DNA of 64,000 nucleotides, taken from the NCBI GenBank assembly GCA_900642245.1, contig CAAAJI010000002.1, positions 817,240 to 881,239 on the forward strand. Direction: 5' to 3'. Both the position numbers and the translations under genes were made by a program. The stretch comes from Fragilaria radians (taxonomy: Eukaryota > Bacillariophyta > Fragilariophyceae > Fragilariales > Fragilariaceae). Below, piece by piece: positions 10,966-21,480 of the stretch (the first letter of the stretch is position 1; each line of letters begins with the position of its first letter). The notes below the pieces were generated by a model that worked only from the letters and a program-made list of their open reading frames with translations, was not told the origin of the DNA and did not search any database.

Positions 10966-11769
10966 CTAAATAATTTCAACGATTTCTGGAGCACCGTATT
11001 CTAATCCTGTGGTTGTACAACAAGATCCTGGCCATTCCTTATCATCATGTGTGTGACGTGCCATTTGGATTCCTGAGCAACAGGCACAAAACAAAGAGAC
11101 GCATACATCCTCTAATGTGGGATGAAGACGTCCGAATATACCGGGTGGAATACCGTATTTTGTTCGCATATACGTCCTCAATTTAGCTCCAACATAAACG
11201 AAAGCAAAAAAGGAAATTATAATGCCAAGATAGGAAACAAATGGTATTGTTCCAAAGGCAAGAATGAAAAGGAGAGTCATAACAATGCGATTGAAAGTCA
11301 TGATGGTCTCTTCTGGCTTTCCTTCTTCAGCCTTCCACGTAAGATGAAGTCGTGTTAAAATTTGAGCATAAAGTATGGGGATACAAAAGAACGCCATCCA
11401 AAAGGTAGCTTGTGTACAAACATCGCAACACGAACAAAGAGTAGTGCGCCATCCACCCTTTGGAACACCATATTCATCGTGAAGTAAGCGTTGGACCTCT
11501 TCATCATCTGGAATGCGATGAGAAGCAGAAGTTGGAGAAGCGGGATCATCGCGATAATCTGGATGAGGAACTTCGAATTCTTCACCTTCCTTCACACCAC
11601 CATCTGGAACGACAACAATGAAGGACCTGTTGTCAACAATTGCTTCAAAGGTAAACCCAGACTCAAGTGTCGCAGGGGCTACTATGCGAAGCAATTTTTC
11701 TTCTGTAGTCGAAGGTGCTGTTGCTGCTCTTGAAGGTGGTGTCGTTGGTTCACGGTACTTTGACTTCAT
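10966..11769 (-). CDS. PLAC8-family cysteine-rich membrane protein
   Basis: Single-exon 267-aa protein starting at an ATG. The C-terminal half resembles the PLAC8 (cornifelin/plant cadmium resistance/FW2.2) family. A WRTTLCSCCDVCTQATFW segment at about 107-124 comes first. Hydrophobic stretches follow at about 125-143 and 162-195. Then comes CVSLFCACCSGIQMARHT at 223-240, matching the family's CC-x-C...Q-x-x-R-x region. The N-terminal 100 residues contain a compact domain with FEAIVDNRSFIVVVPDGGVK, of the type often fused N-terminally in protists, and no signal peptide. PLAC8 proteins are membrane proteins linked to metal or cell-size control, but function here is not inferable. It is divergent from NCAPH2 (268 bp to the upstream ATG), so the two may share a promoter region. 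Confidence 0.8.
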   Translation of the reverse strand: MKSKYREPTTPPSRAATAPSTTEEKLLRIVAPATLESGFTFEAIVDNRSFIVVVPDGGVKEGEEFEVPHPDYRDDPASPTSASHRIPDDEEVQRLLHDEYGVPKGGWRTTLCSCCDVCTQATFWMAFFCIPILYAQILTRLHLTWKAEEGKPEETIMTFNRIVMTLLFILAFGTIPFVSYLGIIISFFAFVYVGAKLRTYMRTKYGIPPGIFGRLHPTLEDVCVSLFCACCSGIQMARHTHDDKEWPGSCCTTTGLEYGAPEIVEII

Positions 11770-12037
11770 GTCACGTCGGGAATTGAATGCAAGAATGAGT
11801 TTTTACAAGGCTGCGCAACTCGTGCGCCTTATTTGAAAAAATTCAAACATTAGTACTGATAGTAATGTTTAATGCACTTGACAATGAAATGGAAGGATAA
11901 AAACTAGAGAATGTTGGGTCGAACATTCAAATATTCCGGAGCTTTTACTTACTTAGAGGGAGACTAGTCGTTTGGATTGTTGAATTTAAATTTGGTGAAA
12001 GTGATCACGAAAAAGAAATCTGAAACAAAACTGTGAG

Positions 12038-14293
12038 ATGACATTGACGACAACCATTATGGCGTCTGCCGACCCAAAACTTGAGTACGCTCTCAATAGC
12101 ATTCAACCCCTTCGAGATCTTGCCCGAAATTGGGATGTAGATATTGCATCTTGGTACGTCCGCAAAAAAGATTATGTTTCACTATAGTATGCCGAAGAAT
12201 ATCTACTATCAGCATTGCATGGTCTCCTGCATCCCCTCTCACATTTAATCACATGGAATGAATGCACTCTCTTGAAAAGCTTGGAAGATTTTTTACAGGA
12301 AATCTCGTCGGTTGTCAACGACGAAGATACTGTTAGACACAGCAACAGCGTTGGCATACCAACCAATTTCGCTCAAGCTGCACTACTATTGTACAACTCT
12401 TCAAATGTTTACAGTCGCAAAGTAGAATATCTCTACACATTAGTTTATGCTGCTCTTGAAAACTTAAATTCGCAGAATTTAAGCTCAACAATTAATCCCA
12501 AAAGTGGAGTAGCGTCGTCCCGAAAACTGGACCCTGATATTGAAGAATTCGAGCAATATGATCCCAATTTTCAATTCCTTTTATTGGATGATATTATTCC
12601 CACAGATGAGGGGGATAAGATTGACTTACCAAATTCCCAAGGATCGGAACAACATACTATTTTCGACATGAATGCCAGTGCGTTCTTTTCCAATAACACA
12701 CGACTTTCTTTAGGGATGTCTACGACAGCGGATCGAAGTGGAGCTTCAGCTCCAGTAAACAGTACCAAGATATTGACTAGCCTCACAAATAATCACTCAT
12801 GCGGCATTTTGCATAATCAAACTGTGGGTAACTCACAGGGAATATTTTATATGAGAGGAACGACATCCACATCAACTGAGTCGTTACTGGATTCATCTAA
12901 TCGCAGAGCCTCTAGTTTAGCTGCTGACGATATCATCCGCCCTTTCTCTACCCACGACGATGATGCCATGGAATTTTCACCGACAATAGCAACGGATGAG
13001 GTACAGTGGGAAGCGGACGATGATGACCATGATAATGATGGTTCTGCATTTCAACTTGCCGAAGTCATAGATACTTCAAAATCTGCCGCTCCAATAAATA
13101 CTCTTGCTGCACGACAAAGTAGACGTGACTCGTCTTGGAATTTCCTTGACCCTCATGACCCCGAACAAACAAAGGGCCGTCCACTAAAAAAGGGATCAAC
13201 GTATATCTTGCCAGAAGGATTCACAGAACCACCCTCAGCCTTTGTTACAGGCTCATCCACCCGAATACTTGAAAGAAGAATTAAAAAAAGAAGTTCTGAG
13301 TCGCATGAGTTAGATCGACCTAAATGCATCGCCGTCGCTACTTTCAAGGCTCTCATGGAAAAGCAAGAGAGAGCACGTTTTTCGTTTGGAACTGAGTCTT
13401 CCAAATGCAACATAAGTGGAAAGAAAATTGATTCTGTTCCCTTCTTAGGCTTGGCCTTTGGAGAAGAATTCGCTTACATGGCCAAGGCTTCAGCAAGGAG
13501 AAAAGCTGCTGAACTAAGGGGAAAACGTAAGTTACTGCAGAAAGATCCTCTGGCACTCCCTGTTCAAGAAGTGGATCAGCTTTTAGGATACGACGATTAC
13601 GGAGTGGGAGATCATGACGATAATGATTCTCACGCTGAAGATAATCAAAATGATAATGGAGGCTCTTATGTATTTGATCAGGCATTTGGGATAGATGACT
13701 CTCGTAAGTGAACAATAATTTAATTCATTCAGATATGGTACACAGATAGTTATGCCTTTGTCATCTCACAACGTTTCTTTTCTTCTTTGCTTTTATCAGA
13801 GAATTCTAAAGCCTCGACTTTTGAAGAGCTGTGTCGGTTACACATTCAAGAATTTGCGAGAGGAGCAGATCAGTATCGGTCGGATACTAATCTTACCAAA
13901 CGCGTCGAAGAATGGCAATCGAAATTAGCTCCAATATTAGAAGAAGAGGAGTCACGCCCAGAGTTCGATATCTACGTCTATGGAGAACACGTCATAGACG
14001 CAATACAGAAAACGCACGATCAATTCAACGGAAAACTTGATCGTAAGACAGGTGAAGTAATTGTAAAATTTTCCTCTATTACTCGACAAAGAGAGCCCCA
14101 TGAAGTGTGTAGACTCTTCTTGGCATCCCTTAGTCTTGTAAACGGCGGAAATGTTAGATTTCACGTTGAAGAAGGTCAAGTTATGAAACCTGAATCACTT
14201 GTAATTGAGCTTCTAAGTAAAAACATCGACCGTCCCATGGAAACCTATCTGGCGCCTAGCGCTGCAGAACACCATCCTGATGAGCTTCGATAA
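12038..14293 (+). CDS. NCAPH2: Condensin-2 complex subunit H2
   Basis: Predicted three-exon gene, about 709 aa: exon 1 12038 (or in-frame ATG 12059) to about 12157, exon 2 12188..13703, exon 3 13800..14293. The N-terminus has ALNSIQPLRDLARNWDVDIA, matching the CNDH2 N-terminal signature (PIRDL-x-NW-x-VDIA), and continues with YAEEYLLSAL. Exon 3 gives the C-terminal kleisin region: TFEELCRLHIQEF, LTKRVEEWQSKLAPILEEEE, FDIYVYG and EVCRLFLASLSLVNGGNV. The middle is acidic and probably disordered. The protein would bridge the SMC2/SMC4 heads of condensin II in mitotic chromosome compaction. Intron 2 is conventional (96 nt, phase 1). Intron 1 is odd: a TAG must be removed, but the only in-frame solution I find is a 30-nt intron with a weak GTCCGC donor. 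Using GTACGT at 12154 breaks the frame. An indel is possible. Confidence 0.88.
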
Positions 14294-14390
14294 AAAATGT
14301 TCAAGTTTCTATTGTTCTCATAGTCGTTATAGATAGTGATGATTAAAAGTGTGCTTAAAATGTAACAGTGGGTCTCCTGAAACTAGAATC

Positions 14391-15934
14391 TTAAGTTAGA
14401 TCTTGTGAAGTTACCCTCCTTCGTTTTGAACTTCGTTTCGATTCCGACGTTGGTTCTTCTGTTTGAACTTGAGCGTTATCCATTCGGCGAAGTGCACTGA
14501 GTATGCTATCTTCGGCCTTGTCAATGAAGAGAAATTGATATGTAGGGTGACTCAGTAATTCTACGGCATTCGTATATGGTCTTCGTTCGATCGCAGGAAG
14601 GAAAAGAAGACAATCATCGTCCAAGTTTTTCTGTATCCATAGTACGAAGAAGGAATGAGTATTGGTAAAAACGTCGAGGTGAAGTTTACCATGCTCAAGG
14701 ATAAGTGTTTTAGGTTGATCCAAGTGACTGCGACATACAAAATCACTGACATGAAATGGATGTGTTATCGGCGCTTCATCATCAGTAGCATCTCTTTCAA
14801 TTTGAAGATAGTTGTCAGTGCGAGCAACCGGACAGTGCCTTGTTTTAGTGGAAATGAGATGAGAGGAATGCAACTTAAAAAAACAAACAATCAATACTTG
14901 AAAGGCATCCTTCAAACTCATCCTTGTAACTTACATCCGATATTTTCCAGCAGGGAGTACGGGCCTTAACTCTTTTTCACCACCACACCCAAAGCTATAA
15001 CGAAATCCGGACCCAGAGAAGGTTGCTGGCACCATGGCAAATGCCATATTTGCAGCAATGCTCTGTTCGGATGGTTGACATGCGAAGCTTTCGGCCATGA
15101 AGTAAAATATATCTCTATTAAAAATGAAAACAGCTTTGATTTTATCAAGGCACTTTCATAGTATCATATCATATATGACGAAATCAAGCGATGATTTTTT
15201 GTGGACAGAAGGAGAGTCCGAGAGTGAGACAAAGACAGTTAAATCAAACAACATAGGATGATTTCAATTTGACTTACATCTAAATCGTTTCGATATCGAC
15301 ACCCTTCACAATAGCCAAAGGACGGGAGTTCCTTCAAGCTACTTACTGCACAGACAGAGGACCCACAACGCCGACAGTCTGGTGCCAATCGGAGATTCAT
15401 CATGCCAATATTCGTGGCATATAAAAGTTCCGTCAAAACTTGATTCATGGGAATATCGAATTCCCTAGAGAGCAAAATTGGATGTATTGGATTGATCAGA
15501 TCTGTGGCGCCGATTTTTCTCATAAAAGCCTCATTGTCCACGGGACCCTTGTGTTGCACTTTTTGACAGCACCCCAAATCAGAGTATCCTACTGGTACTG
15601 CATACTGAAGGATTTGCTCCACTCGTGTCCAAAAGCCCTCATGGAACGACAAGTCCAAACTAGGCCGTCGTTTCACGCCCCTCAACTTCGAAAGATATAA
15701 ATGATATTCTTCAAGATCAGCTGTATGCGACTCTCTCCCTGGAATTGGAAGAGGATCATCTTCCTCGACGTCATCCGATCCACTTGGGCTTTGAAGGCTA
15801 ATATTGTCCCATTCGTCGTTACCCTTACATCCCCCCTCTCTTCGTTCTTCTGTTTGAATACCCCTCGTTTCATCATCAGCACTCATGGTTGCTGAAACGA
15901 CGGCAAGTGACTTCACAGATGGCGTGATGTCCAT
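14391..15934 (-). CDS. Zinc-ribbon protein with DUF5939-like domain
   Basis: Reconstructed as complement(join(14391..14838,14935..15152,15278..15934)), 440 aa, with all junctions in phase. Exon 1 carries an acidic N-terminus and two cysteine pairs, CRRC (187-190) and CEGC (209-212), a zinc ribbon. Exon 2 reads KAVFIFNRDIFYFMAESF and ends with GSGFRYSFGCGGEKELRP then LPAGKYRM. Exon 3 continues HCPVARTDNYLQIERDAT, then GKLHLDVF, SFFVLWIQKN and an HPTYQFLF segment. This order (Cys pairs, beta strand, L-x-x-G-x-YR-x, N-x-x-F-x-LW, H-P-x-F-x-x-LF) resembles DUF5939, known from bacterial class III cyclases; no cyclase domain is present here. The tail is basic (SKRSSKRRRV), a possible nuclear signal. 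Intron sizes are 125 and 96 nt. It converges on NCAPH2 with 97 bp between stops. Function unknown; gene model fairly sure, domain name less so. Confidence 0.75.
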
Positions 15935-18500
15935 CGGGCGTTCGATTTGGAAATGAAACAAACCTCTACTTTCCGTATAACAAAAAAATATCCTACTTTC
16001 TCAGACTTTTTCATAAGTAAAGACTTTTAAAAGAAGTCGGAAGGGTCAGTTGTCTATCTTATGATTGAAACGAGAAAAAACTAACATCGCAAAACAAGAA
16101 AGAGAAACGAACGTGCGCATGTTTACTTAGGGGGAAAATTAACATACCTACCAGTCTTGAATTTCCATATTTGATACCAAGTTTTAGTACCTGGAAGTGA
16201 TCCTCACGATTTTGAAATAATATGAATTCGGATGCTGTGCGAACAATACATTACAGTTTAAACGGTAAAAAAAGGTTTCCGACAAAATTAGATGTAAAAA
16301 AAACTTGAAAAAAAGTCAAACAAAAATGTGTGTCTACATTTTGTCAAAATCAGGTAAACAGAATTTTCGAATGCTTCATTCCAACGTAAATTAGATAATC
16401 ACAAATGTAAAATGAGTAATCCCAACTATGATGAACAATTTTCAAGGCGCAAACTGGTTGCTTGCTTCTCAGGATCAGCATTGAATATAAATGTAAACAC
16501 AACCCGTTTTTTGTGGTCGAGTAATTTGTGAAAATTTTAACTACTTTTCAACATTCGTGGACTCAACTTCATTACTATAGAATTCCTTGATTTGAGCATA
16601 CAACACAAGTCTCCTGAATTGTAACAGCCAGTTCTCTTTGTCTAGCTTCTGTCACTTATCATTAGTTTGTTTTACTTTTTTCTGCCGTCATTTTAAACAA
16701 AGACATCTTATATATCAAGATTTTGTATTATATCCCGGTCCATCACTGATTGTGCAGATGTGGCAATTAGTATAGAGTCTAGCTTCTACTAAGAGCCCTG
16801 AGTGACTGTCAGTTAATTGAATATGTTACTTGAATGGTAATTAGATTATGGATGTGGCAAGTAGCTATAGGAAATGCCCTCTTTTAAACAAGTATGAATG
16901 TCATCAGGAAGAAAGAGAATGGCTGAAAGAAGTTAGGGAGTTTGGGTGCAAAAATCAGATACAAATATACACAGTATATCATGCCTACCCTCTACAACGA
17001 GAAAGGATCAAGACAACATGGAATTGCTGAAGATTTACGATGTTACTCGTTTGAATTAAGATTCTTGAATCACTGTCGGCTACATCGCAATGTAATAAAG
17101 CTATCAGATACAGCATAGAAACAGTAGTCATAAATTATAAAAAGTAACCAGGGGAGCACAGCAATCAACAAGTAATCCACGGAAGGCCGAATTCTAAAAA
17201 ATGACAAAGTGAATTGAAGCAACGCTACTAGCTGCAGATCAAAAAATACTTACAAAAATAGCAAGGACTGTGTGGATGAGCATGACGCAAGCGTAAATGG
17301 AGAAGTTTCCTAAAGAGGCAGTCCCTTGCACAGCCTCACTTAGGGTGAATGTACACAGATTACAGCAAAAATGTTATGTCTGATTCCAAATGTGGAGAGT
17401 AATGAGTACAAAGAAGGAACCCACAATCAGGAGAAATGTATTAGTGGGTATATGCGGGATGTCATTTCAATAGAATCAATTGAGACGTATTGAATAAAGA
17501 AACTAGGTCATTGAGGGAATGGGATGTCTTTAAGTTGGCAGTTAGGGAGAAGGGCAAAAGGAGTGCTACTAATGATTTTCCAAGGAACTAGTCCAGCATT
17601 TTTTTGATGGTTCTTCCACAATGAAAATTGGAAAAAGTAATGTTTTCCAAATTCGCAGCCTCAATAAATCTGTTAAGAGAAGAGTACTACTCCCGGAATG
17701 CTCATGCTATAAGATAGAAATGGAAGATGTGTATCATCTTTTTAGTAGCCAAGAAAGAAGCATTTGATGTTCTTCCACAATGCAAATTGGAAAAAGTAAT
17801 GTTTTCCAAATTCGCAGCCTCAATATATCTGTTAAGAGAAGAGTATAAAGAACATCCTGTTGGCAAGAATGGAAAACGTTGGTGCTATGCTATTTATAGA
17901 GAATGCCAGTTCAGAAGAAAGGATTTCATCAGAGGGTACCTAGTAGATGGAATTCTTATATAGAAAATGCTGCACATGTTCATACTCTTTGATATAAATT
18001 CTTTGCAATGAAGTCCTTTTTTCTAGAATTTTGTAAAATCAGGAAGAATAGATCAAAAATTTGAACACAGTTCACAATCTTTTTGTCTTGAATTCGAGTT
18101 AAATTTACTGTTTGGTTTGAAGGTGAAACTTCAACAATATTTATAGGCTTAAGTTGGAAAGTGCTTAACAAGATTAATTGTTTCATGTACTTGAACTCTA
18201 GATTCATCATTTATATCTAAAGCTTTTTATATGAATTATGAGAGATTGATATTTCAGAGTAATGACATTCATTCTGGACCTTTCTTTATGCTACAACAAT
18301 ATGGAAATCAATCAATAGCCATGCTGTTGAGTGTACTGCTTACTTCAACGTTAAATAATAGTACATAAAACCTATTTAGTTTTTAACACCCAAAGAAAAT
18401 CCCATTTCAATCGAAGTGCCTGCATTCATGTCATTGCTAATTCTACAATTCTTTTGACTTGCAGGACTAAAAGTAGATGAGTCGCGTACTCTTATCATTC
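15935..18500. other. Intergenic, about 2.6 kb
   Basis: AT-rich, with no conserved gene recognised. ORFs at 16848-17030 and 17727-17963 have unrecognised products; the second overlaps one copy of the 159-bp-offset repeat. The stretch may contain unclassified transposon debris. Confidence 0.45.
17604..17845. repeat. Direct repeat pair with 159-bp offset
   Basis: Bases about 17604-17686 recur at about 17763-17845 with only a few mismatches. Both copies contain TTCTTCCACAATG, then TTGGAAAAAGTAATG, then TTCGCAGCCTCAAT. Roughly 76 bp of unrelated sequence separates them, so the duplicated unit may have been about 159 bp with decay of part of it. No coding role seen. Confidence 0.85.
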
Positions 18501-19943
18501 TTATGCCATTTCCATCTCAGAATTGGGCCAATTTTTGATTATTCCGTCAGCAATATGTCTTCCCCATAAATCAAAGCCTTCGTCGTTGGGATGCACTTTA
18601 TCAATGAAAACAACTTTGGATCCATCCAGATGTTCATTTCTTTTGGAAAGTGATGGCTCTGGATAGTTTATTTGTGATTGTGTTCCTTTAGGATACAAAG
18701 GCGGAAAACGCTTCAAGTCACAGTACTTTTGGAGCCTAGAATTGATGTACTCACACTCACGCTTTGAAACATCTCGCAGCGCCAGCAAGGTATCCTCTCT
18801 AAGTCGTTTTTCCCAATAAAAACCTGTTTGTGATTCGAATTCCTGAGAGATTTTAAGATCTGGTGCTTCAAGGAACAAACAATCATCATATTTTGCTGCA
18901 AATTGTTTTTTCTGATGTTCCATGATTCCCATAACTGGTAGTGCATGCCACCGAACCGGAGGCTTCCGAAAAATTGGAAGTAAACTCGTAGGCATGGCTG
19001 GTAAGACAATGAGTGGCTTTGTTGCTGTGTTCATTAGAGGACGAAGACATTTCAGAATGTGTTCAAGCTCACTGGTCAAAGAGAAACCTCTACGCAGAGC
19101 GAATTCGCATTCTTCTCCGCGGACTAATATTGGGAATAGTGATCCCTTTACGTCGTTCGCTCCTGTCATGATGACGACGACATCATATGGACCTCCTAAA
19201 TCACTACTTTTCCATTGTTTCAATCGAGTTCCCCATTCGCCGTATCCATTTGAATTCTCGACATCGTCTGAGGTCTCTCCTGATGAGGAGTCAGTTACAT
19301 GAAAGCGTTCAATATCGCTGAGAGTTATATTTGGTGCTTTGTAGCGCGTATCTGAGTCTCGCTGCAATTCTCTAGCAATCCATCCAGAACTCGCCCCAGG
19401 ACTCCCATGCACAGTCCAATACACAGGTCGCCTAAAAGACTTTGAAATTGCTTTTGCTATCACCTCCGGTAGAATGGCCGTACATGAACTTGTTACTCCA
19501 AGTCCAAGAGCCAAGGAATCTCCTATGACTAGAAGTCTGAGTGGTGTTTGTTGCAATGCTAAATCCAAATAGAATTTCTCACTTGGTGAGACAGCACCAC
19601 GTCTCCATCTTCTACCTGCAGTACAACTGCAAGAGCAGTTTTGTCCTAGCTCTCGCTTTATCTCCTGATCAGGATCCGCATCAACAGGATTTACAACGAC
19701 GACTCCGTGAGCCGGTGTCTTTGGCAACGGGCAGTCGCCGTACGAACTTCGAAATGCGAATATCAGAATGGCTCCTTGAACCACACCATATAAAGGTATG
19801 GCTACAAAAGAAAACATGCTCAAGATAATTGATTTCGAAAATATCCAAGTAGTCACACCAAACGGTGTCATTAAGATAAGCCATCCCTTTAGGAAAGAGA
19901 AGATGCTATACGAGCCATCAATTCGGCGGAATATTTCCAACAT
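18501..19943 (-). CDS. Membrane-anchored SGNH/GDSL hydrolase
   Basis: Single-exon 480-aa protein from an ATG at 19943. Residues about 18-64 hold two hydrophobic segments, so the catalytic part is probably tethered to a membrane. Block I is LLVIGDSLALGLGV with the nucleophile Ser143. A glycine of the oxyanion hole lies in HGSPGASSG (179-187). Block III is MTGAND with Asn263. The catalytic dyad is in IDKVHPNDEGF, Asp448 and His451. All four SGNH residues are therefore present and the enzyme should be active as an esterase, lipase or acyl-hydrolase; the substrate cannot be told. A 70-residue acidic insertion separates the first two blocks, and a Cys-rich CSCSC patch precedes the domain. It stands alone, with a desert on both sides. 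Confidence 0.88.
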   Translation of the reverse strand: MLEIFRRIDGSYSIFSFLKGWLILMTPFGVTTWIFSKSIILSMFSFVAIPLYGVVQGAILIFAFRSSYGDCPLPKTPAHGVVVVNPVDADPDQEIKRELGQNCSCSCTAGRRWRRGAVSPSEKFYLDLALQQTPLRLLVIGDSLALGLGVTSSCTAILPEVIAKAISKSFRRPVYWTVHGSPGASSGWIARELQRDSDTRYKAPNITLSDIERFHVTDSSSGETSDDVENSNGYGEWGTRLKQWKSSDLGGPYDVVVIMTGANDVKGSLFPILVRGEECEFALRRGFSLTSELEHILKCLRPLMNTATKPLIVLPAMPTSLLPIFRKPPVRWHALPVMGIMEHQKKQFAAKYDDCLFLEAPDLKISQEFESQTGFYWEKRLREDTLLALRDVSKRECEYINSRLQKYCDLKRFPPLYPKGTQSQINYPEPSLSKRNEHLDGSKVVFIDKVHPNDEGFDLWGRHIADGIIKNWPNSEMEMA

Positions 19944-20839
19944 CGTATATATATTGAGATGAAATTATTCAACAGGGGTCCGTTGCCCGATAGTCTCACT
20001 GCAAATCTTCAATTTATTCTTGAATTCAGTCAGGGTTGTTGCTGAAGTTTCTCTTTAGTCTTTGGACTTTCTGAGCGAGTCGGTTTATCATCAATTTTTT
20101 CCGTTTAGTTTTTTACTGTTAGAGTCCGACAACGGATATGATCAGTAGTAGACTACTTGTACGGAGTACAAATTCAAACTCATAACGACCTTTTCGTTCT
20201 TAAAAACAGATCTCGAACCCTAACAAACAACGAATGCATGCATTTCCTTTCACGTTTTCCAAATTTCAGCTTTAATTTTTATGAATTTCATTCAAATTCA
20301 TCTCGTTTAACTCCCTCAGCACAGCCCCCGCCTTTGTTTGTAAAGTACTGTTCAATATACAGGTTATTTCAGAGAAGAAAACAGTGGAAAGATCATGGAA
20401 GGCACCACGATAGGGTAACAAAATGTCAAGTTGAATATGAACACGGGCCATTTTTTCAAAATCATACTTTAATAAGCGAAATTTGTTACTGAGCGTTGGA
20501 TTAATATCGTCAAGATGAACAAGGTTCTCAGAAATGTGTTTCGAATCAGAAATGATGATTACCCTTTGGTCAAGTTTCATATATATAAAGCTTGGTTTCA
20601 AGTTCAGGAGTCAGACTCCTTCTTTCACCACATTAGCAGCAAACTGTGGCGAACAAGTCTGCGGTAAAATTAGAGATCAAAGAGTTGCAAAAGGCATTAA
20701 TCTGGAGAAGGTATTCTCAAGAAAATAGCAAGAACTTATGAATGGATGCTACTAGGAAACCTTGTTTTGAATGTGTCAAGAATCTGCAATTGGTAAGATA
20801 AACGAGTGAGCTTTAGTGAATAAGTTCAAGGAATGCTTA
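19944..20839. other. Upstream region of the GDSL hydrolase, no gene seen
   Basis: The ORFs at 20157-20492 and 20272-20601 overlap on opposite strands and show no motif. The segment holds the promoter of the minus-strand hydrolase and leads into a copia relic; some of it may be further retrotransposon debris. Confidence 0.45.
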
Positions 20840-21480
20840 TTCCACTCCTGGATCTACTAGATTTAAGATTTTGGGGCCAACCGACAGAATTGAAGAAAGC
20901 TTGTTCAGGTCTAGTATGGGAATTCTTCTATACTTGAGCAAACACCCAAGCCAAGCCATTGCAAATGTCGTGAGAGAGTTATAAAACTGCCATATGAGCG
21001 GTGGTGATATGGCAGGATATAAAGCAATATTCAGGGGTGATAAAGTTTGTATTGTATACGAAACTTGAGCAAATAGTCAATGAAGTGATCCTGTTGTTTG
21101 GGCAGGAAATGCAGTCAATCGAATCAGTGTAATTGGGTTCATAACCTAGTTGTTGGGTGTGCCTATCTGCTGGAGAACTAAAGGGGGGAAAGATGATACC
21201 TTATTCGAAAGTGCCTGTGAGTATGTAGCTATGTTTGTAGCAGTCAAGTAATCAGCTAGATTATCATGTGCAAGAGAGTCTTGAGATCTTTGTAGCACTT
21301 CCAATTGTGGTCCATATTGACAGCATTGGTGCCAGTCTAATGCAGAAAACGCTTCTTCCAGAGTTGTAAGATATCACTTCACAAAGGTTATCTGTGTTAG
21401 AACGGATGAAAATGATGCTGACAATTATGCTAAAGTGTGAATACTCACACTTATGGAAACATGTGGTGAAATTTCTGAGA
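20840..21480 (+). mobile_element. Ty1/copia relic: end of RT plus RNase H
   Basis: Across shifting frames the order of conserved copia blocks is visible. TRFKILGPTDR and then MGILLYLSKHPSQAIANVV correspond to the end of reverse transcriptase (the GMLLYL...RPDIANxVREL block). A YKAIF segment follows, then VWAGNAVNRISV (the DWAGD...R-x-SVTG block) and LGVPICWRTKG (the G-PICWKSK block). PIVVHIDSIGASLM (family: P-x-x-VRVDNIGAI-FM) and VRTDENDAD, the family's end motif, complete the order. Stops and frameshifts show the copy is dead. The DENDAD-type ending is typical of copia RNase H. Confidence 0.8.

Noticed and set aside
15112..15148. Alternative exon 2 frame for the DUF5939-like gene (IYFTSWPKASH reading)
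   Set aside because: It is phase-compatible but ends at a stop; the other frame, with acceptor at 15153, joins both neighbours in phase and gives continuous conserved motifs.
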